From assembly GCA_001510575.1 (NCBI GenBank), contig LNGK01000006.1, forward strand, positions 1,545,565 through 1,609,564: a stretch of 64,000 nt of DNA. The letters are read 5' to 3'. Source of the DNA: Knoxdaviesia capensis. Its lineage: Eukaryota; Ascomycota; Sordariomycetes; Microascales; Gondwanamycetaceae. The notes beneath the pieces are model-generated. The model made no database searches. It saw nothing but the letters and a program-made list of their open reading frames with translations, and was not told the DNA's origin. Positions within the stretch are counted from its first letter, which is position 1. Every line of letters starts with the position of its first letter. The position numbers and the translations under genes are program-made. Below, piece after piece: positions 36,201 through 46,700 of this stretch.

Positions 36201-36938
36201 TCGACATGCAGACGTTCGTGGCACATAAAGTTGATACAGGTGACAGACTCAATGATGCCGCTTTCCGCGGGCACATTGGGACCGGATCTCTGACGACGGT
36301 TGAGAATTTTCTGGGTGGCACGTAGGTCATCCTCTTCGATGTGACTGAGATGACTCCAATCACCATCACGCATGATCTCATATTGGGTTCGGGGGGTGGA
36401 TTGGGTGTTGGCCGGATTGGTGAGTTGGGTATAGTACTGGATGTCGGGCTCGTTGACACGGGAGGATCGATTATGGCGTGACGTGCTGTCGACATTGGAC
36501 ACTCTTGCTCGCTTCCGCTATAGACAGGTAGACATAACTGTTGGTTAGATAGACGATCCCTCTTGTCATGACTCTGGTAGTCTGGTAGTTCCGTTCTAAC
36601 AGCCACTACGCAGAATATAGAAACCCACACAAAAAAAAGGAAGAAGAGAAAAAGAAAGCAGCGATGTGACTCTTTCATTTCTCCCTCAGGTGTCTCTTTC
36701 TATTTTCTATAATCCATTTTCTCCTTTTGCCATGGGAGCAAGAGGGGTGGATGACCTGCACGTGGAGGGGTCAAGAGAGAGGCACACCGAAGAGATGGCA
36801 GTAAAGGAAATTGGGGAGTCGTGAACATACCGATGATTCAGGAAGAGCCAAAGCAGATGAGTTGGGATTATCATCGTCGTCTTCAGACACACCATCTTCA
36901 ACAACCCGCCGCCCTCGAACTCGCTTGGGCGGTGCCAT
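32851..36938 (-). CDS. SMC6: SMC6, Smc5/6 complex ATPase
   Basis: Four exons, 36831-36938, 33266-36517, 33018-33118 and 32851-32911, encode about 1173 aa. Exon 1 gives a basic/acidic start (MAPPKRVRGRRVVEDG). The Walker A motif GENGSGKS is at about residues 152-159. Long coiled coils flank a hinge near the middle (PVGPIGHHVRL onward). The ABC signature is LSGGEKSF and Walker B is IRCLDEFDVFMD. The last exon ends RLTDPRQLTLTTTAAAATTL. Smc6 pairs with Smc5 in the Nse complex for recombination repair and replication-fork stability. The intron between Walker B and the C-terminal exons carries a GAAA microsatellite. It is divergent from the ECD gene. Confidence 0.95.
33177..33238. repeat. GAAA/TTTC microsatellite in an SMC6 intron
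   Basis: About fifteen tandem GAAA units (TTTC on the transcribed strand) sit inside the 147-base intron 33119-33265, just upstream of the acceptor side. They supply an unusually long polypyrimidine tract. Confidence 0.95.
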
Positions 36939-37576
36939 TCTGGTTGGCTGTTTGGATGGAGGAAAAACAAATTTGGAAAAGGGAAAGAAAGTTCACGATT
37001 TGGAAATCAGACTAGGGCGAAGGAAATACCAAATAGAAGGCTCCAGCAATCACCGACAAAAATAAAAGGTAAATATTCAGAAATGTCCCAGATATTAGAT
37101 GTTATTGTATATGTTATCTCGTTACTTATAAATATCAAGTCACGGGGGTTTTTCTGTAAAGGGGGTTGCTTCTTTGGGCATTTCTGGGAAGAGCTTGGTC
37201 GATAGCATTCACGATCCTGATTCTGTGAGTAGGTAGTTTACGCGTTTGCTATTTTTTTATACCATTAGACGTGTAGCTCAATCTAAGCGGGCCCATCCAT
37301 TTGGGCCAGTCGACTTAGGAGGTACATTCCAATCCCTGGATTTGGTGAACTTACTCATACAAAGTCATGAGTACCCACACTTATCCGTTATCTGAGATAA
37401 GATATGGATTTTGGGGGTGGATTTTATTTTAATTTTTAATATCTTTGGTGGTGGTACTATGAGCAATGTGCAGATGCCACCTCGTAAAAATCCCAGACCA
37501 CCCAGTAATTATCATCACCGGACCGGAGATGTACCCAACACCCCAAACTCCCTCAATTGCATCTATTTGAACTGAG
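36939..37576. promoter_or_regulatory. Divergent SMC6-ECD spacer
   Basis: The 638-base shared upstream region is A+T-rich in its middle (37080-37260). No specific site was recognised. Confidence 0.45.
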
Positions 37577-39680
37577 ATGGACCCAATCAGAGGCGAAGGC
37601 CCTACACTGCCAGATAACTCTACAGAGTACCAGATCTTCCTCCTGGACGGAGAAACTAACCCCAGAAAGCAAATCTCAAAGCTGGAGACTATCAGAAAGG
37701 ATGCGCTGAACCTCTGCACAAAATTGACCGGGGGATATATATGGCAAAAGGGCGAATTTAGTCTTGAGGTGAAGAATGATGGCAAAGGTGAGATATCATT
37801 CTATATCTTCTTCCTGAGGATAATTGGCATAGGGGCTAATGCATGTTATGTTTCAAGGTCTGATCTATCTTAGAGGGCTTACCGAGTACGGCGATTCCGT
37901 TGAAGATGAATGGTTGTTAGTGTACATCCTGAGGCAATTGACGGCTTTATACCCTGACGTATGGGTTCATATTCATGATAGTGATGGGGAGTTCCTCCTC
38001 ATAGAGGGTGCCCAAGCCGCCCCGCGCTGGCTCGGCCCCAACACCGACGAAAACCGCGTATGGATTCACTCGGAGAAGCTATACTTGCTCAAACCAAAAC
38101 CGGCGGATGTTTCGTTGCCCCTCACTCTCCCCGAAGCTGTTGCCGTCCTGTCATCAAACTCTCCAGAGACTTTGTTCCACTCCGATTCCCTCCAAGATGA
38201 AGCCTTCTTTCGATTAAGGAACTACCCGGACCAAATCAATACCGCCATGCACCGTTCGCTTGTCACAATCCCGCGAAAGCTTGCGTTTGTTCTCAACGTA
38301 CAGCCTAAGCTAATCGCTCCCGCCGTTGAGGCGTTTTACCTGCGAGACCCCATTTCTCTCCGTAAGGTGTTTGCGTCCCAACAGTTGATTTTCAGCCCCG
38401 ACGATCTTGTCACCGTTAGTGTGCAGTTTACCCGTGTCCTGTTTGCCCAGCTGTGGTCGCAAAGATTCGAGACACCTGTTTTGTGGCAGAAGGTCCGCAA
38501 CTCCAAAAACCTAAAATCCACAACTGCCACTTCTACAAGCAAGGGTAACAAAGAGGAGCTGGACGCTCGCCTTGATATCGGCATAAAGCTTGCTACGGGA
38601 TTCGAGATCCTGGCTCAGGACGCCAATTCTTCCGATGACCGTCTGGCCCGCGAACTTGCTATTCACTTGGAGGATCTCGAGGAGGACGGCGGAGACGCCG
38701 CCTTACCAACAGACAACGACATTCAAAAATGGGACAAGGTCAATACACAGGATGACGACAGCTGGCTGGACATTGATTTCACCGAGTTTGAGCGGGAACT
38801 GCAGCAACAAGGTAGTCGGCGTGGTGGGGGCCGCTCAAACGGCCAAAGTTCGCGCGCCTCAGCGTCCGGATTTGGAGATGCTCATGCCCATGAAAGCTTG
38901 CGCAAGATCGTGCAGCGGTTTGACACCTTTATCAACGATGAAACTGCGGGCATCGATGGTGCCGAGGTTGACGATTCCGATGCAGATGCTACGGACAGTG
39001 AGAGTGATGGCGAAAACACGACTAACGACAACAACGACCCTGGCCATCAGCCAGTTCCGACGAGTGACACACCGAAAGGGGACACCCCTTCAAAATCACC
39101 ACCAGCGGTGCCACTCGCCATCAACAATGAAGAATATATCCTGATGATGCAGGATTTCATGCGCTCTATGCGAGGGGAAATTAGTCTCGATCAGTTCGAA
39201 CGGAACTACGCCTCAAGCCCACCAGTCACTGTCCATCCTTCCACAGCCTCACTGCCAGAACCAATCACCCAAAGACATACCGAAGACTACGAAGAAGATA
39301 CGATCGAAGCGGAGAAGCTCATGCGAGAGTTTGAAGCCGAACTCACCGAACTCGGGGCTCTTCGCCCAGGTGAGCCGGCGCTGTCTGCATCCGCTGCAAA
39401 ACACGTGCTACTAAGCCACAAGGGCAAAGAGAAAGAGGCACCGCAAAAGGATGACGATGATGCCGACAGCGATGATAACGAAGATTATGATCCCGACATG
39501 GAAGCCGAGTTCCAGCTGACGAAGAATATGCTGGAGAGTTTTAAGGGTCAAGCCGGTCTCTCCGGCCCGGCTGGAAACATGCTGGCCATGCTTGGCTTCC
39601 AACTTCCCCGAGATGAAGGAGACGAAGACGATGAAAATGAAAGAGGTCATACGAAAGGAGATCGAGTCACAGAAGGCTAA
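37577..39680 (+). CDS. SGT1/ecdysoneless (ECD) family protein
   Basis: Two exons, 37577-37787 and 37858-39680, encode 677 aa. The N-terminal half matches the ECD fold: YQIFLLDGE, then LIYLRGLTEYGDSVEDEWLLVYIL, WVHIHDSDGEFLLIEGAQAAPRW and RVWIHSEKLYLL. The C-terminal half is acidic and low-complexity (Asp/Ser/Glu runs at about 360-560), as in fungal and animal members. ECD proteins act in pre-mRNA splicing (Prp8/U5 interaction) and cell-cycle control; the fungal members were once named Sgt1, unrelated to the Hsp90 co-chaperone. The intron is phase 1, and the join restores GLIYLRG. Confidence 0.88.
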
Positions 39681-40161
39681 CCAGAAGAAGGAAAAGTGAG
39701 GACACATCATGAAAAATAAGTTTTTGTATGTGATGAATACCTTGGGGAGTGACAAAAGCCCCCTCAAAGATCACATATATTCCCCCTATCCTTGCAATGT
39801 CCTCATCTGCGTGGTCCGAAATTTTCGTCAAGTTCTATACCTCCCAAGAGCAGCTCTATAAATGCAAGATAACGAGAAAATGAGATGATGCCACATACAC
39901 CAGTGCATGATTCATGCCCATAAAACGTTGGAAAAGAAAAGAAAATGCCACTTTTCGGGCCTAGTTAAGATCATGGAAAATGTGAGGGAAAAAAAAAAGC
40001 ACCTTGAAACACCGGCCAAAAAAAGTTGAACCAAAGAAGAAAAAAAGAAAAAGGGGAAAAAAAAAGACCAGGCCCAATATACTCCAATTATCCATCAGGA
40101 GAGGCCCTTTTTCCAAGTTTCTCAAACCACAGCTGTGTCCCTCTGTTGGGTATCGTTACTA
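39681..40161. other. Convergent 3' flanks of ECD and kinase-like genes
   Basis: A-rich downstream sequence with purine runs (39985-40070); nothing coding recognised. Confidence 0.5.
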
Positions 40162-42141
40162 TCATTGATTTGTTTGCGTTTCGTCTTCGTAAATGGGGTC
40201 CTCTTCAGTGACAAGGCCACCGGGCGTCTCTCCATCGTACACGGGCTTTGGTCTCTTGGCTGGTGACAGGTCGCCAGAGGGCCGACGGTGACCATCAACA
40301 ATGTCAATGGATTCGAGGAGGGTGAGTGCCCGGTTCAATTTCCGTCGCGCCTGTAGCTCCCGACGGCTGCTGTCCTTTTGCGGACGATAGAACTCGCGAA
40401 CTATCTGGATCATCGCATGGTAGCTTTCGTACAAGAGGAGACGGATCTTTGCGAGGTCAGGATCGTCGACATATATTGAAGAAGAAGAGGCGGGCGGGAG
40501 TGAAGAGTGAGGTGGGGGTGTGAGTTCGGGTTCTGCTGAAGTCGACGCTGTTGATGTAGCGGAAAAGATGGCCAGACTTAGACTGAGGGGGCTCTCGAAT
40601 CCTCGAAGTAGATCTGGCGAGGGATTTTCGCTAAAAACAGAGGCAAAGAGAGGATCACCGAAGATGCAGTTTCCCCAGTCACGCAGGCCTGTGACGGTGA
40701 TGGAGGAAGAGTTTGTTGTCGGTCCCTTTGGCGGTACTGGGACATCAACCGGAGAATTTTTCACATCAGTGGGAGCTGATGACGGCTTTGATGAAGACGG
40801 CAATAGATCAGTCGATCCGGAATCAGACGTCTCGCCAGGAGGACCGATGGGAGTCATTATAGGCACCCGAACAGCAAGAGTATTTGTGTCCACACCAGCG
40901 TCAATAGCCACCAAGGACGGCCTGGTCACGGGGGCCAGTGCGTATGCAAAGTGTGCTAGGTGGTAGCGGATGGTTGTGTATGGCAGTGTAACTGCCTTGT
41001 CTTCACCGTCTCGCAATACAGCCTCCATCATGGCAAAGAAGGCCTCTGTCCACGACCGGGCTCCACAACACGTCGGAATAGCAGGGCCCTTTTGAGCCTT
41101 GTCCGCATACACTCTTCGTTTGTTAGGCTTGCTGTCGAATGGCCTTGAACATCGCGACCGAGACTGCCGTGTGGGACAAGAGTTGCAGAAAACACCATCT
41201 AGCTGACCAAAATGACCATTTGGAGACTGGATCTGAGATAGTTTCTTGATAAAAGCCCCAACTTGATAGTCGACGCTGTTTCTTTCGGGCTTGGTCAGCG
41301 GGGAGGCCAGGGTCGATATTGTCACACCTTCGGTTGGGCGCACGATAGTGTGATCGATATCAGGAATTGGCCCTGATTCGGACTGGAGCAGCAGCACGGG
41401 GAACATGGAGATGAGTGAAGGATCAAGTAGACTCGAGGGAGACGAGGGAGAGGGAGCAGTGACGCTTATTTCTGCAGAATTCGAAGGCGAGTGGGCGGGC
41501 GAGGGGGGTGACTGCTTTTTTGTCGACGAGGTCTCCGAATGGCTTGATGTTGGCCGGCCGGCAGCTGGAGGAGAGTTCCACGACGGTTCACCCGCAACCG
41601 GGTCTGAGCGAAGGGGCGACGGAGACTTGGACACATCCTCAAGCGGATCACACGATGGGCTATTGGGCTCTTCGGGGCTGGTCTGAGCCTCTTTCAAGTC
41701 TGCTGTAGTGATTGAGTGAGAATGCTCCGCAATCCATTGGAGCAGAGTAGCTTCGACCTTGATACAGCCACGCTCGCAACGCAAGAGCTTTGCCATTGGC
41801 GGCGGAGGGAGTGAAAGCACTACAGATGAGCCATCGGAAAGCTTTGCTTCAAGGAACCTCCGCATGTTGGGGGACAAAGGAAGGGCACGAAATGAGTCCA
41901 CAGTGCAATGAGACATAGCTTGAGATATGCTCGATCGTAGTTCTGCCTCTAGTGATGAGACACGCATTGATGATACTTTCGGAGCCAGCCAGGCACACGG
42001 AATTCGAACAACATGGATTGGAGAGGTGGAACTACAAGATTCAGGGGGAGGAACGTAGTGGTTGGAAATAGCAGTGATGATAGTAGTGGTGGTGGCGTGA
42101 GAGGCGCTCTGTGTGCCCCAGATAAATGCGAATATGAACAT
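40162..42141 (-). CDS. APH-type kinase-fold protein, probably degenerate
   Basis: One frame of 659 aa. An N-lobe-like segment (about 90-145: FLEAKLSDGSSVVLSLP then CIKVEATLLQWIAE) resembles aminoglycoside phosphotransferase/choline kinase proteins. It is followed by a Ser/Pro-rich insert (about 150-245), then VDYQVGAFIKKLSQIQ and WTEAFFAMMEAVLRD. The catalytic-loop region reads LVAIDAGVDTNTLAV instead of the usual HGD....N, while a DW motif remains (TGLRDWGNCIFGDPLF). The end has RLLLYESYHAMIQIVREFY, as in fungal APH proteins, and an acidic tail. No substrate can be named; it may be a pseudokinase. The start is uncertain: MFIFAFIW is the first Met, but a later one near residue 59 (MRVSSLEAEL) is possible. 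Confidence 0.55.
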   Translation of the reverse strand: MFIFAFIWGTQSASHATTTTIITAISNHYVPPPESCSSTSPIHVVRIPCAWLAPKVSSMRVSSLEAELRSSISQAMSHCTVDSFRALPLSPNMRRFLEAKLSDGSSVVLSLPPPPMAKLLRCERGCIKVEATLLQWIAEHSHSITTADLKEAQTSPEEPNSPSCDPLEDVSKSPSPLRSDPVAGEPSWNSPPAAGRPTSSHSETSSTKKQSPPSPAHSPSNSAEISVTAPSPSSPSSLLDPSLISMFPVLLLQSESGPIPDIDHTIVRPTEGVTISTLASPLTKPERNSVDYQVGAFIKKLSQIQSPNGHFGQLDGVFCNSCPTRQSRSRCSRPFDSKPNKRRVYADKAQKGPAIPTCCGARSWTEAFFAMMEAVLRDGEDKAVTLPYTTIRYHLAHFAYALAPVTRPSLVAIDAGVDTNTLAVRVPIMTPIGPPGETSDSGSTDLLPSSSKPSSAPTDVKNSPVDVPVPPKGPTTNSSSITVTGLRDWGNCIFGDPLFASVFSENPSPDLLRGFESPLSLSLAIFSATSTASTSAEPELTPPPHSSLPPASSSSIYVDDPDLAKIRLLLYESYHAMIQIVREFYRPQKDSSRRELQARRKLNRALTLLESIDIVDGHRRPSGDLSPAKRPKPVYDGETPGGLVTEEDPIYEDETQTNQ

Positions 42142-42776
42142 GTGGGCGTTTGAGCGGAGACAGCCAGCGTGAAGCTGAAGCAGATGGGGAGAGAACAGTT
42201 GTTCGGACGGCGGAGCCGGAGTTGGTGGCTGGTGGTCTGGAGTTGGAATATGTGGTGTTGTTACTGTGAACTGGCTTAGCTGCTGGGAATTTCCAGGGTT
42301 GAAATAGAGGCTGGGCTGTGTGCTATTGGGCGTCCTTTTCTTCTTTTCTAGAAGACCGTTTGTGTGTTGTCACAATATATGAGCATCGTCTCAGCTTTCT
42401 CTTCCGTTCAGCGAATTAGCGGCAGTTTGGTAGGTGGATTATCAAGTGTTGACAGAGACAGTGAGGGTATGACGAGAAGAAAACGACCAAAGAAACACGA
42501 GAGAAGTCCGGAATTGGAGGAGGCTCAGCTGTGTGGAACTTGGGAATCAAAGAACAAAGAATATGAGTCCAGCTGCTGCGTTAAGGTCCCACGAGGTCTG
42601 AAAGGGGCAGTTTTAACTTGGAACCGAAAAAAAAAGAAGCAAAAAACAGAGAGAAAAACAGAGGTCACCGTGCCTGGCTGACGGAATCGGAATGATGGCT
42701 TGACAGGTAGTAAAGAAGCCCCGGATTGATTCAGTGAAAAGAGTGTATCGCCCAGTGAACCCAGGGGAGAGACGAC

Positions 42777-42799
42777 AGAGAGAGAGAGAGAGAGAGAGA
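42777..42799. repeat. GA microsatellite
   Basis: About eleven GA units in the purine-rich region upstream of the kinase-like gene. Confidence 0.95.
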
Positions 42800-43741
42800 A
42801 GGAGCCAGAGCAAACACGGCCACTAGGTAATGAAGGAAAACGACTGCCGGGTGACACGGAGGGTTGAACAAGGTTAGAGAGAATCCTGTAAGCGAGATAG
42901 GCGAGGCCGGAGGTGAGGTTGAAAAGACGACGAATTGAGACGAGACGAGACGACAACGAAGACAAATCTGAACTGGCGAGATGATCACTTAGATTTTGGA
43001 ACGACGGGGTGATAGAGGGACGGAGAAGCCATGAAAACACGACGTTAGGTGCCTGGACGAGATTAACCGCATAGGTGGTTGAGTTGGCACAAGGCGGTGT
43101 CGCACCAGCCAGTACTGTAGAGGAGACGTGGTCCTTTATATACAGAAGAGACGAAGACGAGAGAGGACGAGGGAGGAGAAGGAACAGGAGAGACACACCA
43201 CGGATTTGACCGCGCCGTGCATGTAGAGTTGGGAGTCTGGATGGGCCATACAGGTGGGAAGAGGGAGTCGGTAAGAGCAGCCGTATTTGTCAGAAGCGAG
43301 CAAGGCGGGAGAGAAACACTAGGGACAGGCTCTGGGGAGGGGACTTGACGTCGAAGTGGATTAACACGTAGCCGACGAAGACTTTTTGGAAAACAAGCGA
43401 CAAGAGATGAGGGTGTGGGTGGATTCTTGGCCGTTGCTCACTAACATATCATGCATAGACGAGCAGTGGCCGGGCCGGGTCAGATAGATATGAGAAGGGG
43501 AGGGAGTCGTAAGAGAAAGGAAAGAGAGAGAGAGTAAAAAAGGGAACCTATAATGACACGTCGAAGGGCATTTTTGCGGGTGGTGACGAAAGGAAGCGAG
43601 GACCGGGTCGGGAGAGATCAACAGGGCTATGTGGATGGAAGAGGCCGGAAGATGTTAGATGGTGATAATCCGATGAAGATCATGGACACGCGGGCACGAG
43701 TTTTTCATGGGGTGTATCGTAATTCGTAATTCGTACAGAAC

Positions 43742-43743
<2 letters not shown>

Positions 43744-43777
<34 letters not shown>
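43744..43777. repeat. GA microsatellite
   Basis: About seventeen GA units, the longest dinucleotide run in the gene-free stretch. It is CT on the strand that encodes the kinase-like gene. Confidence 0.95.
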
Positions 43778-43780
<3 letters not shown>

Positions 43781-46700
43781 GAAGTCACGAGAAGGGGGCG
43801 ACTCAGATGCCGACCGACCGAGTATTTTCGGATGACATTAGGTGAATAAGCCAAAAAAAACAAAAGGATTGACGAAGCGAGAATAGAAGAGGAAAGATGG
43901 TGACAATCTTGGGAGCAGGTAGTTGAGTTGGGGAGTTTGGGGGGGTGAGTGTGGAAAGAGGAAAGATCGATGAGGGGAGGGTGTGTGTATTCCACGATAT
44001 CTTCTATTTGGGGGCGTTTGAGGGGGGTTGCCGGATACCAAATATAGGCACAGAATCTGTCAAAATAAGGGCCCCGGAAATCGCCCAGGTACTCGTACTA
44101 TGTCAGCAATTAGGTACAAACACCAGCTCAATTGTGAGGAGGAAGCCACTTATAGTATGGACTTCATTCCAGGCTCGGGATAGGGAAGTTGGGTGTTGGT
44201 TGCACCTGCCGGTGCTTTCGCCAGCTCAGAAGCTAGCGAAGGAAGAACTGAACTAAATCGAACTACGAATCCAGCTCACGTCTTGCCCGTAAATGATGCG
44301 TGCATGAGACCTAGATGCGTGGAATGGAAGGAGGAATAGATGAAAAAAGACATGACATGTTCAGAATAGAACAGAACAGAACAGAAAAAGGGAAAGGGAA
44401 AGACACCAACAGTCTAGATCACGAGCTCGCCAAACCCTGGAGACCACCTTCCCCATTCATTTCCAGTGATTGGAGGTAAGATGTTTAACTAAGAAAGGAG
44501 TCAGAAAAGAATGAGACCGAAAGAGCGACCTGAGGCTCATAAATGTCGTGATATAAATGATATATCTCAGAACTGGGAAGACAGGCAAACGGCCTGGCTG
44601 CAAGTTTACCGAGAGGCCCCATACGTTCTATGGCCACTAACAAGATTAGGCGAAGTCAACCACAACAAAACAGGGAATAGCTCTAGTACGTGTGAACATA
44701 ACCGGCAATGCTGGGGGAATGTCTTTTATATACCACTTGTGCATGACGGTGGAGGACACGATATCCTGTACGATAAGTATGCGGGGCCTTTATAAACCTT
44801 AACAAAGAGAGAGGGAAAACTGTACTCAATGGCAACTTTGCAATGTCGGTAAACCGTCGCTTCTGAGTGGTGGGCGAGAAATAGAAGCGAGTCCAGACTA
44901 GCTGTAATGGAACGGCTACGTGTAAGCTAAAATGTGAGCGAGGGAAAGGGGACCCAAGCAGACACTGAACAAGCAACGGCAGGCAGTGGTATGTCAAGCG
45001 ACATAGCTAACAAACCAAACGATTCCAGTAACTAAGCGAAGGGAGGAAGGAGCATGCCAACGTATTTACACTTAAAGCCCGCCTCCCTCATTCCTTCATA
45101 ATGGCATTGGTTTGGGGAGGGGGGGGGGTTTAGGTTAACTTCAAAGCACAAACTAGCTGAAGAGCTGAAATGAACACTTAACCCTAGCAAGATCTACTCT
45201 AGGTACATGTTCGGGCCTTGGGGGATTAAGCGAGAAGAAAGACTTACTCACCGCTATCTAGAAGGCGGATGGATATCCTTATACTACCGATGTTTTATGT
45301 CCATGTACCTACCTACCTAGGCTTGTAATAGTCCTATTCTATGTATGATGTGTCCTGACTTATATCGGAACAACTCCCAGACTACCTACGGAGTACGTAC
45401 TGAACCTATACGTGAAGAGAGTTGCATGGAGGCGGGAATATACAGCCAAATAGGGCGTCTCGACTGATCTGGAAGAAGGGGCTGAAAATGAGCAGTGTGT
45501 GCACATGCGGACTATATGATACATTGCTAGGTTCGGTAGGGCTTGGACACATACAGTACAGTACAAACGGTTGGCCACGGAGTAGTTTTGCTTGCCCGGG
45601 GACGGCTCGTGATCACGCACACATACACACACACACACCTCGCTTCGCAGCCCACCAAATCCTGCAAGTCCTCTTGTTTGTGCCAAAAGCCGACACGGCC
45701 GAGAAGACAGAGAGACAGACGACTTTACAGTCCTTTGGCTATTCCCAAACAAAGTTAGATCCCAGAGCCCAGTAAGTAATATGGGCAGGGAGATAAAAGC
45801 TCTTCGCTCCGGAAATATTACTCGCTCACCCTTGATTCGTTCGTGTTTCGCGAATCCTCGATTCCAGGGCCAAACTACAGTACATACTGAACACTACCTA
45901 CTGGAATATCAGCCATAAGAAGAAGAAAAAGAAACCTGGGGGTCGGTCTTTCGTGTAAGTTGACACCAGACGAAAAGAAAAATACATTCACGAAAAAAAG
46001 AGAACGAGCAATTTGGAGCATCCAGAAAGCATGGACAAGAAGAGCTTTAACTTACCCGGCTCTTGCTACAGAATCAGGCTTGGATTGAGGATCCACCAGT
46101 CCGTTCCGGGCTTAGTCTCTCGCTTACCCTTATGTGCCGAATTTTTGTTTTTTTATTCTGGTTCCAATTATTTCTTCTGGGAGGCCCAGGGCTCAGGGGT
46201 GTGTGTGTGTCACTGTGGATTCATCAGGCCTTGGGAGACAAAAACTTGGGGTTATAAAACATGTGTTAATTGCAACCTGTAAGTTTGAACTATCGAGCCT
46301 GACGGGAATTAAGCCGAGAGACTGAACCATTTTTGCAAGTATCACTGCTTCCGTAAACAGGATGGATGGTAGGATACAGCTGTGTGGGTTTGCTGGAGCT
46401 GTCTTGCTGGGTACGGGTAGTTCGTCCTCCAGCAACGGTATAAGCCTAAATAACCCTAAGATATGACGTGTCCCTCGACCATGCGTGACAACAAGCTTTG
46501 GATCGGCCTCGTTTGCTCATGTGTCCTCTGCTCAAAAGAATATTATTATCCCCCCTTTTCTCACCAAGCGACTACAGCATCTCGATGTCCTGGCCCTACT
46601 CACTCTTTCATCGGCTCACATTCGTTCGTTGTCAGGCGGCAAATCCGGGCTGGAAGTATCACGCAACCTTAGCCTGGAACAAATCTGTTGGTAAGAAAGA

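Noticed and set aside
45119..45128. G-run as a G-quadruplex site
   Set aside because: A single G10 run without the other G-tracts needed for an intramolecular quadruplex on this strand.
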